Counted from the stretch's first letter, positions 17,098-26,215 are shown. The stretch is DNA of 64,000 nucleotides from Chengkuizengella axinellae (GCF_030730905.1 NZ_JAVAMP010000012.1:1-64000), one strand, 5' to 3'. Notes: generated by a model not told the origin, from the sequence alone. Numbers and translations are program-made.

Positions 17098-18795
17098 CTA
17101 CCATCCAGATATCGATTCTTCTTTAGTGGATGTTTTCTTTTTCTTTTGATTTTCATGCTTCACTTTATGTTGATGTGATGCTTTATCTTTTTGTTCAGCA
17201 TGTTTCTTTTCTTGCTGTGTTTTCATTTCACTCTCTTTATTTAAACGGAGAGCTTCTTCAGTGTTGTCCTCATTTGATTCTTTTACTTGTTTTTTCATGG
17301 ATACATTATTAGAAGAAGTGTCTTTCTTAGAACTCTTAAACTTAGGTTTTTGAACTGTTTTCAAATCAACTTCATGATATTGTACTTTTTGTTTGATTGA
17401 TTCGGTTTCAACTTCAATCTTTTCTGGTTTTATGTTTTCTTTCTTTCTTCCATCCCGTGTTTTCAGTAGATCTTTCTCGCTTACCAATATCCCCTTAGCA
17501 ATACCTGGTTTTTGTCTTTGATCATTTTTCATGAGAATATGCATGTAATGGAACTTTTTAATTTCCATTATCTTTGTATACGTAATTCGTTCTTCGTCTG
17601 TTTTCGTATCACGATAAGTGGAAGGAAAGATAGATGGAATAAATACTTTGTGTTTGTACGTGCTCTGTCTTAAAAATGTTTCTGACTTCCCAGCTTCTTT
17701 CGCAAATAACATCGCATTATCTGAAGATAATCCTCCGAAAACAACTCGATTTCTTGTATTGGTAAGCACAATTTTACTAAATCCTTGATATTCTTTATCT
17801 AATTGCGCTAAATCTTGGAGTGCTAACGTAGTAGCACATCGAAATGAACGTCCAATTGCTAGTAATCTTTCTACATCCGGATCACAATATCTTGAAAACT
17901 CGTCCATAATGAAGTAGTGGGGAGTTCTCGTCCATTCTGTACCAGGTCGACGAAATACTGCACTCATCATATGTTGTACAATGAATTTACCAAAACTATC
18001 ACCTATGGCGCCTAGTTTTAATTCACTATTGATTAAAAACACACCTCCTTGATCTAGGTGGTGATCTAAATCGATATCGCTTTTCCCACTCAAGATATAT
18101 TTAAGATGTATGTTTCCAGCAATATCTTCTAACTGCGCTCTTAATCCCATGGCAAATTGTTGATATTTATCTTTTAGTGCACCTAAAATTTCAATTTGAA
18201 AAAAATCGATAAGGTCATCATATTCAGGGTTGTTTAATTGTTTTAATTGGTCTACGTGTTTCTTAATATGATCTAGACTTCTTAGTGTTTTTACAATATC
18301 CATCAGATCAAGTGGTTTTCCTGTGTTATTTAACATTCCGTGTTGTTCTAATATTTTTAGTAGTAAAACGGTATTTCGACTTGCCGTTTCCTGTATGAGA
18401 GCAAAGAAAGCTTCTTGTTTTCCAAAAAGACTTTTCAGCACACTCCTCGTTACTTCGGCAGCTGTTAATGGATCGCCTTGAAGTGGATTAAATTTATGTG
18501 TATTTGGATTTAATGGGTCAATGTAAGTACAGGGAATATTTAATAATTTACACCAATGTGCGATATCCGCGGCTAAATCCCCTTTTGGTTCCAATAACGT
18601 TAAGCCTACTTTTTTTCCTTGTTTAATCGCCTTTAAAATTGCTGCTACTTTAGGTTTTAAGACTCTGGAAGTTTTCCCACAACCAGTTGGACCAATGACT
18701 AGAGTATGTAAAAATGCATCCAAGCCACCTATTTTAACGGATGAATTAATCAATTCCTTGTTCCACCCCCACTTCTTCTCCAATAATAAATTCAA
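17098..18795 (-). CDS. VirD4/TraG-type coupling ATPase (cytosolic part)
   Basis: This 565-residue soluble protein has Walker A GPTGCGKT at residues 35-42 and Walker B FIMDEF near residue 295, with the TraM-recognition/C-terminal motor portions typical of type IV coupling proteins. It would bring substrate DNA-protein complexes to the secretion channel. It has no transmembrane segment of its own; the upstream overlapping gene (18746-19282) appears to supply that part. The final ~120 residues are a Lys/Glu-rich disordered tail. The 5' end is uncertain: the first usable codon is TTG 18795, without a good ribosome binding site, inside the upstream gene. Confidence 0.85.
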   Translation of the reverse strand: MNLLLEKKWGWNKELINSSVKIGGLDAFLHTLVIGPTGCGKTSRVLKPKVAAILKAIKQGKKVGLTLLEPKGDLAADIAHWCKLLNIPCTYIDPLNPNTHKFNPLQGDPLTAAEVTRSVLKSLFGKQEAFFALIQETASRNTVLLLKILEQHGMLNNTGKPLDLMDIVKTLRSLDHIKKHVDQLKQLNNPEYDDLIDFFQIEILGALKDKYQQFAMGLRAQLEDIAGNIHLKYILSGKSDIDLDHHLDQGGVFLINSELKLGAIGDSFGKFIVQHMMSAVFRRPGTEWTRTPHYFIMDEFSRYCDPDVERLLAIGRSFRCATTLALQDLAQLDKEYQGFSKIVLTNTRNRVVFGGLSSDNAMLFAKEAGKSETFLRQSTYKHKVFIPSIFPSTYRDTKTDEERITYTKIMEIKKFHYMHILMKNDQRQKPGIAKGILVSEKDLLKTRDGRKKENIKPEKIEVETESIKQKVQYHEVDLKTVQKPKFKSSKKDTSSNNVSMKKQVKESNEDNTEEALRLNKESEMKTQQEKKHAEQKDKASHQHKVKHENQKKKKTSTKEESISGW

Positions 18796-19282
18796 CGTAA
18801 TCGAGCGTGCTTTTTCGAAGCCCCATCTTTTGTAATAGCTTGTTGTACCATTTCTTATCTTTTAAAATAGGGATTCCATGTAAAACGTGAGCCAGTTTTT
18901 CTTTAGTTGCTTTATTCTTGTTTATATAAGGTTTAGACCTAATAAAAGCATCATAATTTCGATATAGAGTTAATTGGATTATTAGCATCATTCCAATAAT
19001 AACAAAAGCTAATACTTTTAATGTGAAGACACCTAACGTTTCAGGTAGATAAGGGTATAGTTTCTGAGATTGCTGAATGGCATATGTTCCTATAAAAAAG
19101 AGTAGAGACGTTGTGTAAAGGAGTATTCTATACCCTTTACGGTTCAAGATCATTAAAACAATGGTAATGCCACAGATCATTAAAATCATGATATGTGGCA
19201 ATATAAAAACATCTGGCACGTTCAAAGTGCTATATATGATAAGAAATAGACTAATGATGAGTAAAATAAAGCCAGTTATCAT
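18746..19282 (-). CDS. membrane-domain partner of the coupling protein
   Basis: The 178-residue product has about four hydrophobic helices in residues 1-110 and a basic cytosolic tail. AGGAGTAACTTGG precedes the ATG. It overlaps the coupling ATPase gene by 50 bases. Usual VirD4/TraG proteins have N-terminal transmembrane helices fused to the ATPase, so this looks like the detached membrane domain. A frameshift seems less likely because the upstream gene ends naturally and the overlap is long. Confidence 0.6.
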   Translation of the reverse strand: MITGFILLIISLFLIIYSTLNVPDVFILPHIMILMICGITIVLMILNRKGYRILLYTTSLLFFIGTYAIQQSQKLYPYLPETLGVFTLKVLAFVIIGMMLIIQLTLYRNYDAFIRSKPYINKNKATKEKLAHVLHGIPILKDKKWYNKLLQKMGLRKSTLDYVEFIIGEEVGVEQGID

Positions 19283-19287
19283 CCAAG

Positions 19288-19479
19288 TTACTCCTTTCTG
19301 GATAAGTTTATTGGCATTGTATTAGTGACTTTCTTTTTCTTTCTTTTCTTAAAAACAAATAATATCCATATTATTAAAATAGTAATATGGGGTAATTGAA
19401 TGGAATCTAGTAAGCTCTTATTAAATATTGCGAAGATCATGATGATAATGATCAAAGTTAACTTAGGTGTTAATCTCAT
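19288..19479 (-). CDS. small two-TM protein in the transfer operon
   Basis: ATG 19479 follows AAAGGA at a good distance, giving about 63 residues (MRLTPKLTL). There are hydrophobic segments at about 7-22 and 27-44 and a Lys-rich tail. It lies between the replication-relaxation gene and the coupling-protein pair. Function unknown; likely a component of the coupling complex. Confidence 0.5.
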   Translation of the reverse strand: MRLTPKLTLIIIIMIFAIFNKSLLDSIQLPHITILIIWILFVFKKRKKKKVTNTMPINLSRKE

Positions 19480-19500
19480 AACAATCAATCCTTTTAGGTT

Positions 19501-20448
19501 TTATTGGATCGTTAAAGGTATTTTATCTTTTTGAAATTGGACCGAATGTATATCTACATTCGGTCCAACAAGCTTTTTAATTGTTTTTTCCAGTAAACTA
19601 TTTGTAAAAATAGAGAATGGTTTATCCTGTGCTTGTGCTGTCTTTAATATTTGTATATCTCCTTGGTACATATCAATGTAATTTCTGTCTTTGATTTTAT
19701 AAAAAAGACCTTCTTTTCTTGAAGCATATTGTTCAATGGGTGAATCAGGATTTTTAAGAAGATATATGCCCCACCGATAAGGGAGTAACCAACACTCAGA
19801 AGCAAATCCGGAATAATTGTGATAAAAATAACTATAAAGTTCTTCAGTTCGTACAAAAATGATTACCTTTTTGAGTTGGTATTTTTCAATTTCCTTATCG
19901 ATTAAAGAGATTCTTTTTTCATGTGCAGCTAGCATTTGTTCAACTTTTAATGGATTTTTTCGATTAAATATTTCCCCAACTAAGTACACATATCTTGTAT
20001 CGTTGTCTCTTTTTAGAGCACCTCCAATCTTAGTATTGTTTTCCATTGGAAGTTCTCTTTTGATAACTCGTCCATCAATCCATTCCCAGTTGGTTAATTG
20101 AACTTTCAGTTCATTTAACGTGAGAACGTGACGTTGCATTTTAGTATTGTGAGAACGCGCAGCATTAAATGGTTGATCTTTTTGATTCAATAAACCGTGT
20201 TTGATTAAAAATTCAATTCCTTTGTGAGAAATATAGTAGCATGTCCCAGTTTTTCTACCACTTTTAGGATCTGTCATCCTGTCTTTGATTAATAAGCCAT
20301 CTTGATAAAGATTTCTTAATTTCCGATAATGATAATCTGAAGTATTAGGAAAATGAATCTGTTTTAACTGTTGCACACTTAAAACTCTGTACGTGTAGAT
20401 GTCTATTAGAATTCTAAAGTCTTGTTCATTTGGCCTTGCTAAACCCAC
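19501..20448 (-). CDS. replication-relaxation family protein (candidate relaxase/relaxosome protein)
   Basis: I start at GTG 20448, since AGGAGG lies eight bases upstream, giving about 315 residues. The N-terminus is a winged helix (LSVQQLKQIHF, YHYRKLRNLYQDGLL). The rest resembles the Replic_Relax (PF13814) family, found beside TraG-type genes on Gram-positive plasmids. No HUH or MobA-type histidine motif is visible, and no other relaxase candidate is present in this window. It is directly downstream of a 30-bp perfect palindrome (20471-20500). Confidence 0.6.
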   Translation of the reverse strand: MGLARPNEQDFRILIDIYTYRVLSVQQLKQIHFPNTSDYHYRKLRNLYQDGLLIKDRMTDPKSGRKTGTCYYISHKGIEFLIKHGLLNQKDQPFNAARSHNTKMQRHVLTLNELKVQLTNWEWIDGRVIKRELPMENNTKIGGALKRDNDTRYVYLVGEIFNRKNPLKVEQMLAAHEKRISLIDKEIEKYQLKKVIIFVRTEELYSYFYHNYSGFASECWLLPYRWGIYLLKNPDSPIEQYASRKEGLFYKIKDRNYIDMYQGDIQILKTAQAQDKPFSIFTNSLLEKTIKKLVGPNVDIHSVQFQKDKIPLTIQ

Positions 20449-20460
20449 TAAGAGCACCTC

Positions 20461-20620
20461 CTATTCATTTATTGTTGTCATCTTATAAGATGACAACAAT
20501 CTACTTGATACCTAAAAAAAGGAACCTACAAACAAGGCAGTCTGTTTTACCAACATCCTACCTTGAACCAATTTGGTTAATATACAATTAGAGGATCTCA
20601 TATTACAAATTGCATTAATG
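20461..20620. promoter_or_regulatory. candidate oriT or operator with 30-bp perfect palindrome
   Basis: Bases 20471-20500 are perfectly self-complementary (ATTGTTGTCATCTTA and its complement). A second short palindrome, AACCAATTTGGTT, lies at 20566-20578, and inverted CAAGG...CCTTG segments lie between them. The region has no T-tract, so it is not a terminator. It precedes the replication-relaxation/coupling operon. It could be the nicking region or an operator for the operon. Confidence 0.45.
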
Positions 20621-20761
20621 AAAAGGGATTGAAGGGTATATACTTATGTAATTACACTTATTCTCTATTATCCAATCTGGCATAAAACTTTCGTTTCTGT
20701 TTGGATATTTAAATCTATTGATATACTCTTTCTGATTGGATATAAATGACTTTTCATAATA

Positions 20762-20791
20762 TAAAAAAAGAATGGTAAATTCACCATTCTT
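20762..20791 (-). terminator. intrinsic terminator overlapping the end of the rusA-like gene
   Basis: AAGAATGGT and ACCATTCTT pair around the stop codon, and the minus strand continues into seven T. Downstream bases 20501-20760 contain no gene I would support. Confidence 0.75.
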
Positions 20792-21167
20792 CTTCATCAG
20801 TGTTTCTATATTTTAGTTTTTTATATGATTTTATTTCTCTTGGAACTACTTTAATTACTGTTCTAGGATTATAGGGATCATATTCCCCTTCTAACCTAAT
20901 GGACACTCTTCTCCATGTATCATCAGGTATAATTTTGAGTTGTCTAAATGCATCTATAATGTATTTAAACTCTATATTATCAAGATCCTGTGAGGAAAGA
21001 GTATCAAAAAAATATGTGATTTCAACATTAATTGCTTCATATGATTGATGATGATCTTTCAACTGTTCACGTATGGAATTAAACCATTTCATTTTATATC
21101 TATGTTTTAATTCCCCATCTTTTCTATCAACTGGTGGTGGAAAATAAGGTGTTGTAAATTGTATCAT
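20781..21167 (-). CDS. RusA-like Holliday junction resolvase
   Basis: The 128-residue protein resembles RusA endonucleases, which cut four-way DNA junctions as homodimers. The characteristic acidic cluster is visible: DLDN at residues 61-64, an IIDAF segment with Asp72, and PDD at 81-83. The YDPYNPRTVIKV tail fits the final strand of the fold. Plasmids may use it to resolve recombination or replication intermediates. It follows parR-like and precedes its own terminator, so it belongs to the parM-type operon. Confidence 0.6.
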   Translation of the reverse strand: MIQFTTPYFPPPVDRKDGELKHRYKMKWFNSIREQLKDHHQSYEAINVEITYFFDTLSSQDLDNIEFKYIIDAFRQLKIIPDDTWRRVSIRLEGEYDPYNPRTVIKVVPREIKSYKKLKYRNTDEEEW

Positions 21168-21232
21168 ACAACCCCTCCATAACTATTGGATTACTTTATT
21201 ATTGTGTTATTTTATAGCATAATCTATTATAT

Positions 21233-21760
21233 TTACCAGTCTTCTGCATCAGCAGCTGACATTCCTAAATCAGCTTCTTCATTTGAATACTCTTTTTTAG
21301 ATTTAGCAGTAGTTTTTAATTCCTTTTTCACTATTTCTTTTTCAGTAGATGGAGTAACATGAATATTATTTGTTTGTATCTCCACACTTTCCTTAATTGG
21401 TGTTATCGGTTTATTGATTTTAGTTTGTCCGATCGTACCTGTAATGACTTCTTCCTGACTTAAGCTACTTACAGAAATTTGTTTGTTAGTGATACCGTAA
21501 ATTTGTTCAATTAGTCTTAAAGCTTCTGGATGTTCGTTTTCTTTTAAAGCAATAAGTCGATCCAAATCACGATCTAATGGTATGATTTGATTTAGATTAT
21601 TAATTCCATTTTGAAGAATTTCCTTTTCTATTAAATACTTAACACTCTCAAAAGCTTTAGATTGAGTGTTCCACCAATCTAAGATTAATTGTGACTCATT
21701 ATTAGTAAATCTACCCGAGATACTACTTCCTTGTGTTTTCTCTTTAGTTTTTCTATTCAT
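21233..21760 (-). CDS. ParR-like partner of the actin-type partition ATPase
   Basis: ATG 21760 follows AAGGAGTG, giving about 175 residues. Residues 10-70 are helical and basic (RFTNNESQLILDWWNTQS), followed by a long low-complexity acidic C-terminal tail ending AADAEDW. A DNA-binding N-terminus with an acidic C-terminus is the usual ParR design. The assignment rests mostly on its position directly after the parM-like gene. Family not confirmed. Confidence 0.5.
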   Translation of the reverse strand: MNRKTKEKTQGSSISGRFTNNESQLILDWWNTQSKAFESVKYLIEKEILQNGINNLNQIIPLDRDLDRLIALKENEHPEALRLIEQIYGITNKQISVSSLSQEEVITGTIGQTKINKPITPIKESVEIQTNNIHVTPSTEKEIVKKELKTTAKSKKEYSNEEADLGMSAADAEDW

Positions 21761-21779
21761 TCTGCACACTCCTTAGTGA

Positions 21780-22985
21780 CTAGACCGTGGTTTTTGCTTT
21801 CTCTTTTAATGCTTTGAATATGTTTCCATTAACGAAAATGTCTAGCCCCTCAGCATTGAGTGTGATTGCATACTCTGAAGGAACGTAAAATAGTTTGATT
21901 TGATAATCTTCACAAAGTTCTTTTAATTTAGGGTGCAAATACTCTTTCATGAGAATACTACCCCCACCATAAACACAGATGAAGTCTACTTCATATCTTA
22001 ACTTTATTAGCTGTGATTTTATGTTGTCTAAAATTCTTTCAGCTTGTTTATCTACATGTATTTGTAATTTTTTCTTAGCCAAGATATGAAACTTGTGTTT
22101 AGGGTTTTTAAGTACCTCTGCAAAGTATTGTCTTGGGCTGTCAGGGATATTGATAGCATCGTTAAATGAATCTAGCGCCTTTTCAATCGCTCTACCAATT
22201 CCATGATTACTCCCATGTTTAAAATCACGATCAGGTCTATTTCCGCGCGTTACAGGATACTCAGTTGTCCCATCTCCAATGTCTGTTCCTAATATAGTCT
22301 TATCCTTGAAATATTGACCATCTATACTTTCTAACTTATATTCTTCAGCAAATTCTTTAAATATTTCACCTGTTCTCCATTTACCAGTTTCAAAATCAGC
22401 TTGTAGAGCAAATGGGACTGTAAAACCTTCTGGGACACATTTCACAAATTCAAACTTTATTGTTGTGTTGACTCTTCTTTGCCCCATGTGCACGGTAACT
22501 AAGTGCTTGTCCTTTGTAAACTTGTTTTCAAATTTAGCAGCTGTTTCCTCATTATGTTGTTTAATCGGTAGAGCTGTACTCATATCTACCGTAATTTCAA
22601 TATCCACTGGCACTAAACCATTTTCCTCAAATGCTTGTTCAATTCCGCAAGCAGCAATTCTTGCTAATGTATTGACAATAGGTAGATCAATTTCATATTT
22701 TCTATCGTGATCTACATTAATGTTATCAATTTCGTCACCAGCACTTTTTAAAGCATAGTTGCCGATTTTATACATTCCAGGATCAGCACTTGGTGAATTA
22801 ACCGTAACAATCAGTTCATTATGTATGTTTTTTACAAAGCTTGATTCATCTACATCAGAATTGTAAGTTAGTTCGGCATGTTTCACCAACACATTTGGTT
22901 GCTGTATCATTTTTTTATTGATGATTATATCGTGTTCACTATTTCCATTATCATTCGCTACAAAAAATTTATATGTTGTATTCAT
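21780..22985 (-). CDS. actin-like plasmid segregation ATPase (ParM/Alp family)
   Basis: The 401-residue protein has an actin/Hsp70-type fold signature: ANDNGNSEHD near residues 10-19 (phosphate 1), GTDIGDGTTEY near 233-243 (phosphate 2) and VYGGGSILM near 343 (adenosine). It would form ATP-driven filaments that push plasmid copies apart. The start ATG 22985 follows AAGGAGTG, which lies in a hairpin (22999-23019). This is a second partition system, in addition to parA. Confidence 0.75.
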   Translation of the reverse strand: MNTTYKFFVANDNGNSEHDIIINKKMIQQPNVLVKHAELTYNSDVDESSFVKNIHNELIVTVNSPSADPGMYKIGNYALKSAGDEIDNINVDHDRKYEIDLPIVNTLARIAACGIEQAFEENGLVPVDIEITVDMSTALPIKQHNEETAAKFENKFTKDKHLVTVHMGQRRVNTTIKFEFVKCVPEGFTVPFALQADFETGKWRTGEIFKEFAEEYKLESIDGQYFKDKTILGTDIGDGTTEYPVTRGNRPDRDFKHGSNHGIGRAIEKALDSFNDAINIPDSPRQYFAEVLKNPKHKFHILAKKKLQIHVDKQAERILDNIKSQLIKLRYEVDFICVYGGGSILMKEYLHPKLKELCEDYQIKLFYVPSEYAITLNAEGLDIFVNGNIFKALKEKAKTTV

Positions 22986-22998
22986 TTAGAATTTCACT

Positions 22999-23019
22999 CC
23001 TTAGTAAATTTTGCTAAGG
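22999..23019 (-). promoter_or_regulatory. hairpin hiding the parM ribosome binding site
   Basis: CCTTAG and CTAAGG pair around a 9-base loop. On the minus strand the second arm contains the AAGGAG ribosome binding site of the parM-like gene. The same CTAAGGAGTG also precedes the parR-like gene. It may limit translation or bind ParR. Bases 23020-23157 are AT-rich, with TTGTAATATATTATT-type stretches that could be a centromere. Confidence 0.4.
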
Positions 23020-23157
23020 AAAGTTTATCATATTTTTGTGTGTAATTCTATTATTTTATATTATAAAATAGTACTTTCCATTGTAATATATTATTTTAGA
23101 TTCAATTACATTTTTTTATCAGACTTTGTATGACATTACAATATAGTTAAATACATG

Positions 23158-25638
23158 TTAAAACTCTGACTCTTCGATTTTCATTTCAGCCGTTGAACTA
23201 ACTGCAACTACTGGTTCCCATGATCCCCCATTAAATAAGTTTGGGATTGGGAATATGAGTGGTACTCTATACTCTACAGTTACTTTTACTGGGTTGCCAG
23301 ATGAATCAATTGTGATATCATAGTCGGAATCAAATCTTCTTCCTGTCCAATAGAGTAAATTCTCATCCACTAAGGAAAAGTCAAATATTCTCCATTCAGT
23401 ATTTGAATCGAATACTTTTATATTATAAAATTCTTGTTGTGTATTGCTTTCTATTCCATTATTTATAACACGATAAATGACTGTATAAGTGTCATTAGTT
23501 GAAGGAGATGTAATACGTGCAGTAAATCTCATCGTACTCCCTGTACCTAGGTTCGCTGTCATATCTAAAGTTTGTTCATGTTTCACGGTTCCTGCATTAT
23601 TAAGCCATTGAATTTCAAATGTTGTCTCATTTTTATCAAAGGTTTTATTATCTTCATTTTTGAAAGCAAACTCTACTTCTCTTCTTTCAGATACTTCCCA
23701 TTCACTAGGAAATTCATTTTCATCACTAAAATCAACCTGAATACCTGGTTTTATGATCATAATATTTGAAAAACGTTGCATTTTATCGGCATATTCATTT
23801 TCTTGATCTATAAGGCGGTAATACACCGTATACACACCATGTGGCATTGTATTGGTCGATATATTAAAATTCTTTTCATAGCTTTCATTTGGGGTTCCAT
23901 CAAAATTACTTGAATAAAAATTTAGTGATTGACCCGTATCGTTGTTAACAAAACGAACCTGGATTCTTACACTATCCCAAGTTCTACTATCTTCTGGATG
24001 AGATAGATGAATTTGAAGTCCAATTGGTTCTCCTACAGTTGTTGGGGTAGGGAAAACATTTTCTTCTAATGGTATATCTGGTGCATTCTTTTCAATGATG
24101 ACTTTTCCATCCCCACTTTGATAACCATCGATGCCTTCTTTATCAGATCCAACATTGTAAGAAAATCCGCCTTGAGCAGCATCTTTATTGTTACCTGCTG
24201 CATCCCCACCGTGATAGCCACCGCCACCAGCTGCATTTTGACAACTACCACTATCATGGTCACCACCACCGCCGCCACCGAAGCCACCACGGCCACCATC
24301 TTGAGCATCATCTCCACCACTTCCACCGTTTAAGAAGCTGTGTCCTCCATCTGCAGTAGCGTCCTCACCATCACCAGCAAAGCCACCGCCACCACCGGAA
24401 TCTCCAGAAGTAGCTTTCCCACCACTAGTACTGGTACTATGCGTTGCACTACCGTTACTGTATGGATCTTCCTCACAAGAACCACCACCCCCACCAGCTA
24501 CAATGAGAGGTTCTACATAACCATACGTTTGTTGATGATATCGAGTGCTGGTGGTTTTTTTAGTGACAAAAGTACCACCTCCCCCACTTGGGGCATCATC
24601 TCCTTTTTCACCATCTCTACCTACCATAATGACTAATTCTTCACCTTCGGTTAAGTAAAATGTTCCAGCGACGTAAGCACCACCGCCACCTCTATAACCG
24701 CCCTCAGCTCCGTAAGCTTTTATTCTATAATTTCCTGTAGACGGTACTGTCCATGTAGAGAAGAAACCTCCATTAAATGACTGATATACATCCTCATTAT
24801 TTGCAACTTCAATACTATTGTCCCAAAGCACCTTTAAATCAATTTCAGAGATCTGTGTAATTACGACTTGGCCATGTCCGTAATTAATACCTGAATTGCT
24901 TGATTGATTTTCACCAGCATTATAAGAGTATCCTCCTGTTGCATATGAACCATTTCCACCACCATTTCCACCTTTGTATCCACCACCGCCACCAGGACCA
25001 GAACAACTCTCATCATCGTCATCACCACCACCGCCACCGCCAAAACCACCGGAAGCACCACCATCATCACCTATTCCACCTTTTCCACCATTTAAAAAAC
25101 TAAATCCTCCTTCTGTGGAATCTCCATCATCACCATTTCCATTAAAACCACCCCCGCCAGGTGCACCATCACTACCTTTATTTCCTCCACTAGTTGAAGT
25201 GGTGTACGATCCCTTTCCATCACTTGAATCAGTGCTATAACATGAACCGCCACCACCACCTGCTACAATTAATGGAGTATTGGAATTTGTAACTACAAAA
25301 GTCCCACCGCCACCACTAGGGGCACTGCTGGAATAACTCCCTTCTTGTCCTACGAGAATTTTCAACGTATCACCTTCGGTGAGTTCAAATGTACCAGATA
25401 CATATGCTCCTTGTCCCCCGTAACGTCCACCTTCAGCTCCCCACGTTTCAATTTGATATTCAGCCGTTTGCGGTACTGTCCAGGATTGAATGCTTCCTGT
25501 TCGACCTGTGGATGTATTACTAAATGTATAAGTTGTTTGACCTTCAGCATTCGTTCCTACAGTTTCGGCTATGCTTATGGTAAGTGGAAAGATTGTGAAA
25601 ATGAATATTAAGAAATAGACTCCGATTTTTTTAAACAT
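23158..25638 (-). CDS. secreted glycine-rich protein with two ALK/LTK-type Gly-rich modules
   Basis: The 826-residue protein has a signal peptide (residues 1-25). Two homologous modules (about 30-265 and 285-525) each begin with a small beta region (TWGAEGG or AYGAEGG) and continue into a Gly-rich tract with recurrent FLNGG, GGFGGGGGG and VVITQIS/VIIEKN ends. The pattern resembles the Gly-rich domain of ALK/LTK receptors and its bacterial relatives. The remaining 300 residues look like two Ig-like beta-sandwiches. Located at the far end of the Tad operon next to the prepilin peptidase, it may be a surface adhesin. Confidence 0.7.
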   Translation of the reverse strand: MFKKIGVYFLIFIFTIFPLTISIAETVGTNAEGQTTYTFSNTSTGRTGSIQSWTVPQTAEYQIETWGAEGGRYGGQGAYVSGTFELTEGDTLKILVGQEGSYSSSAPSGGGGTFVVTNSNTPLIVAGGGGGSCYSTDSSDGKGSYTTSTSGGNKGSDGAPGGGGFNGNGDDGDSTEGGFSFLNGGKGGIGDDGGASGGFGGGGGGDDDDESCSGPGGGGGYKGGNGGGNGSYATGGYSYNAGENQSSNSGINYGHGQVVITQISEIDLKVLWDNSIEVANNEDVYQSFNGGFFSTWTVPSTGNYRIKAYGAEGGYRGGGGAYVAGTFYLTEGEELVIMVGRDGEKGDDAPSGGGGTFVTKKTTSTRYHQQTYGYVEPLIVAGGGGGSCEEDPYSNGSATHSTSTSGGKATSGDSGGGGGFAGDGEDATADGGHSFLNGGSGGDDAQDGGRGGFGGGGGGDHDSGSCQNAAGGGGYHGGDAAGNNKDAAQGGFSYNVGSDKEGIDGYQSGDGKVIIEKNAPDIPLEENVFPTPTTVGEPIGLQIHLSHPEDSRTWDSVRIQVRFVNNDTGQSLNFYSSNFDGTPNESYEKNFNISTNTMPHGVYTVYYRLIDQENEYADKMQRFSNIMIIKPGIQVDFSDENEFPSEWEVSERREVEFAFKNEDNKTFDKNETTFEIQWLNNAGTVKHEQTLDMTANLGTGSTMRFTARITSPSTNDTYTVIYRVINNGIESNTQQEFYNIKVFDSNTEWRIFDFSLVDENLLYWTGRRFDSDYDITIDSSGNPVKVTVEYRVPLIFPIPNLFNGGSWEPVVAVSSTAEMKIEESEF

Positions 25639-25657
25639 GTTTTTCTCCTTTCCTTGT

Positions 25658-26215
25658 CTATTGATTATCTAAAATTACACCACTGACCATTTCAACCTCT
25701 CCTGTATTTGAACCATCAGCATCTGATTCTTGTATTGTTCCTTCTGTAGTAGCATCGTGATCTAGTTCTGTATCAATGGTGACTTCTTTCACTTGCAGCG
25801 CTACATTCTTATTTATGTAATCATCTAACTGTTCTTCTAATGTGCTATCTAACACATAGAGCTCAAGTATTCCTAATGAGTTTAAACGATAGTAGTCTCC
25901 TTCTTTAAATAAAATCCCTTGTACAAAACCATCGGGTAAATTAGAATCTTGACCGACGGAACTTACACTATCTACGGGTAAGTGTGCTTCCACAATTTCT
26001 GCAGCAACTTGTTTGGTTTTACCACTACTTTGAGAGACGGCATATTCTCTTACAGCTGCCCATGCTGCTTCACCAACTGTCTGTTTTGCATTAACTACAC
26101 CAAAAAGAATGATCCCGCCGTAAACTAATCCGAGAATAAGAGGTAAGGCTAGAGCATACTGAATGAAATCTCCTCGTTTATTTGATAATCGCTTTTTAAA
26201 GAATGTATACAACAC
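25658..26215 (-). CDS. TadE-like pseudopilin
   Basis: The 185-residue protein has a short basic leader with KRG, then DFIQYALALPLILGLVYGG, a TadE-type hydrophobic N-terminus. Prepilin peptidase would cut after the glycine. The rest is an extracellular acidic domain. The start overlaps the end of the peptidase gene by 20 bases. The KRGDFIQ signature matches the major pilin at 36920, so one peptidase could process both. Confidence 0.7.
   Translation of the reverse strand: MLYTFFKKRLSNKRGDFIQYALALPLILGLVYGGIILFGVVNAKQTVGEAAWAAVREYAVSQSSGKTKQVAAEIVEAHLPVDSVSSVGQDSNLPDGFVQGILFKEGDYYRLNSLGILELYVLDSTLEEQLDDYINKNVALQVKEVTIDTELDHDATTEGTIQESDADGSNTGEVEMVSGVILDNQ

Noticed and set aside
20615-20797. 60-residue frame downstream of the RusA-like gene
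   Set aside because: It spans a terminator and has no ribosome binding site.
24066-25240. Long reading frames on both strands opposite the glycine-rich gene
   Set aside because: They mirror the GGN codon repeats of the real minus-strand gene, have very biased composition (Met/Val or His/Pro), and no ribosome binding sites.
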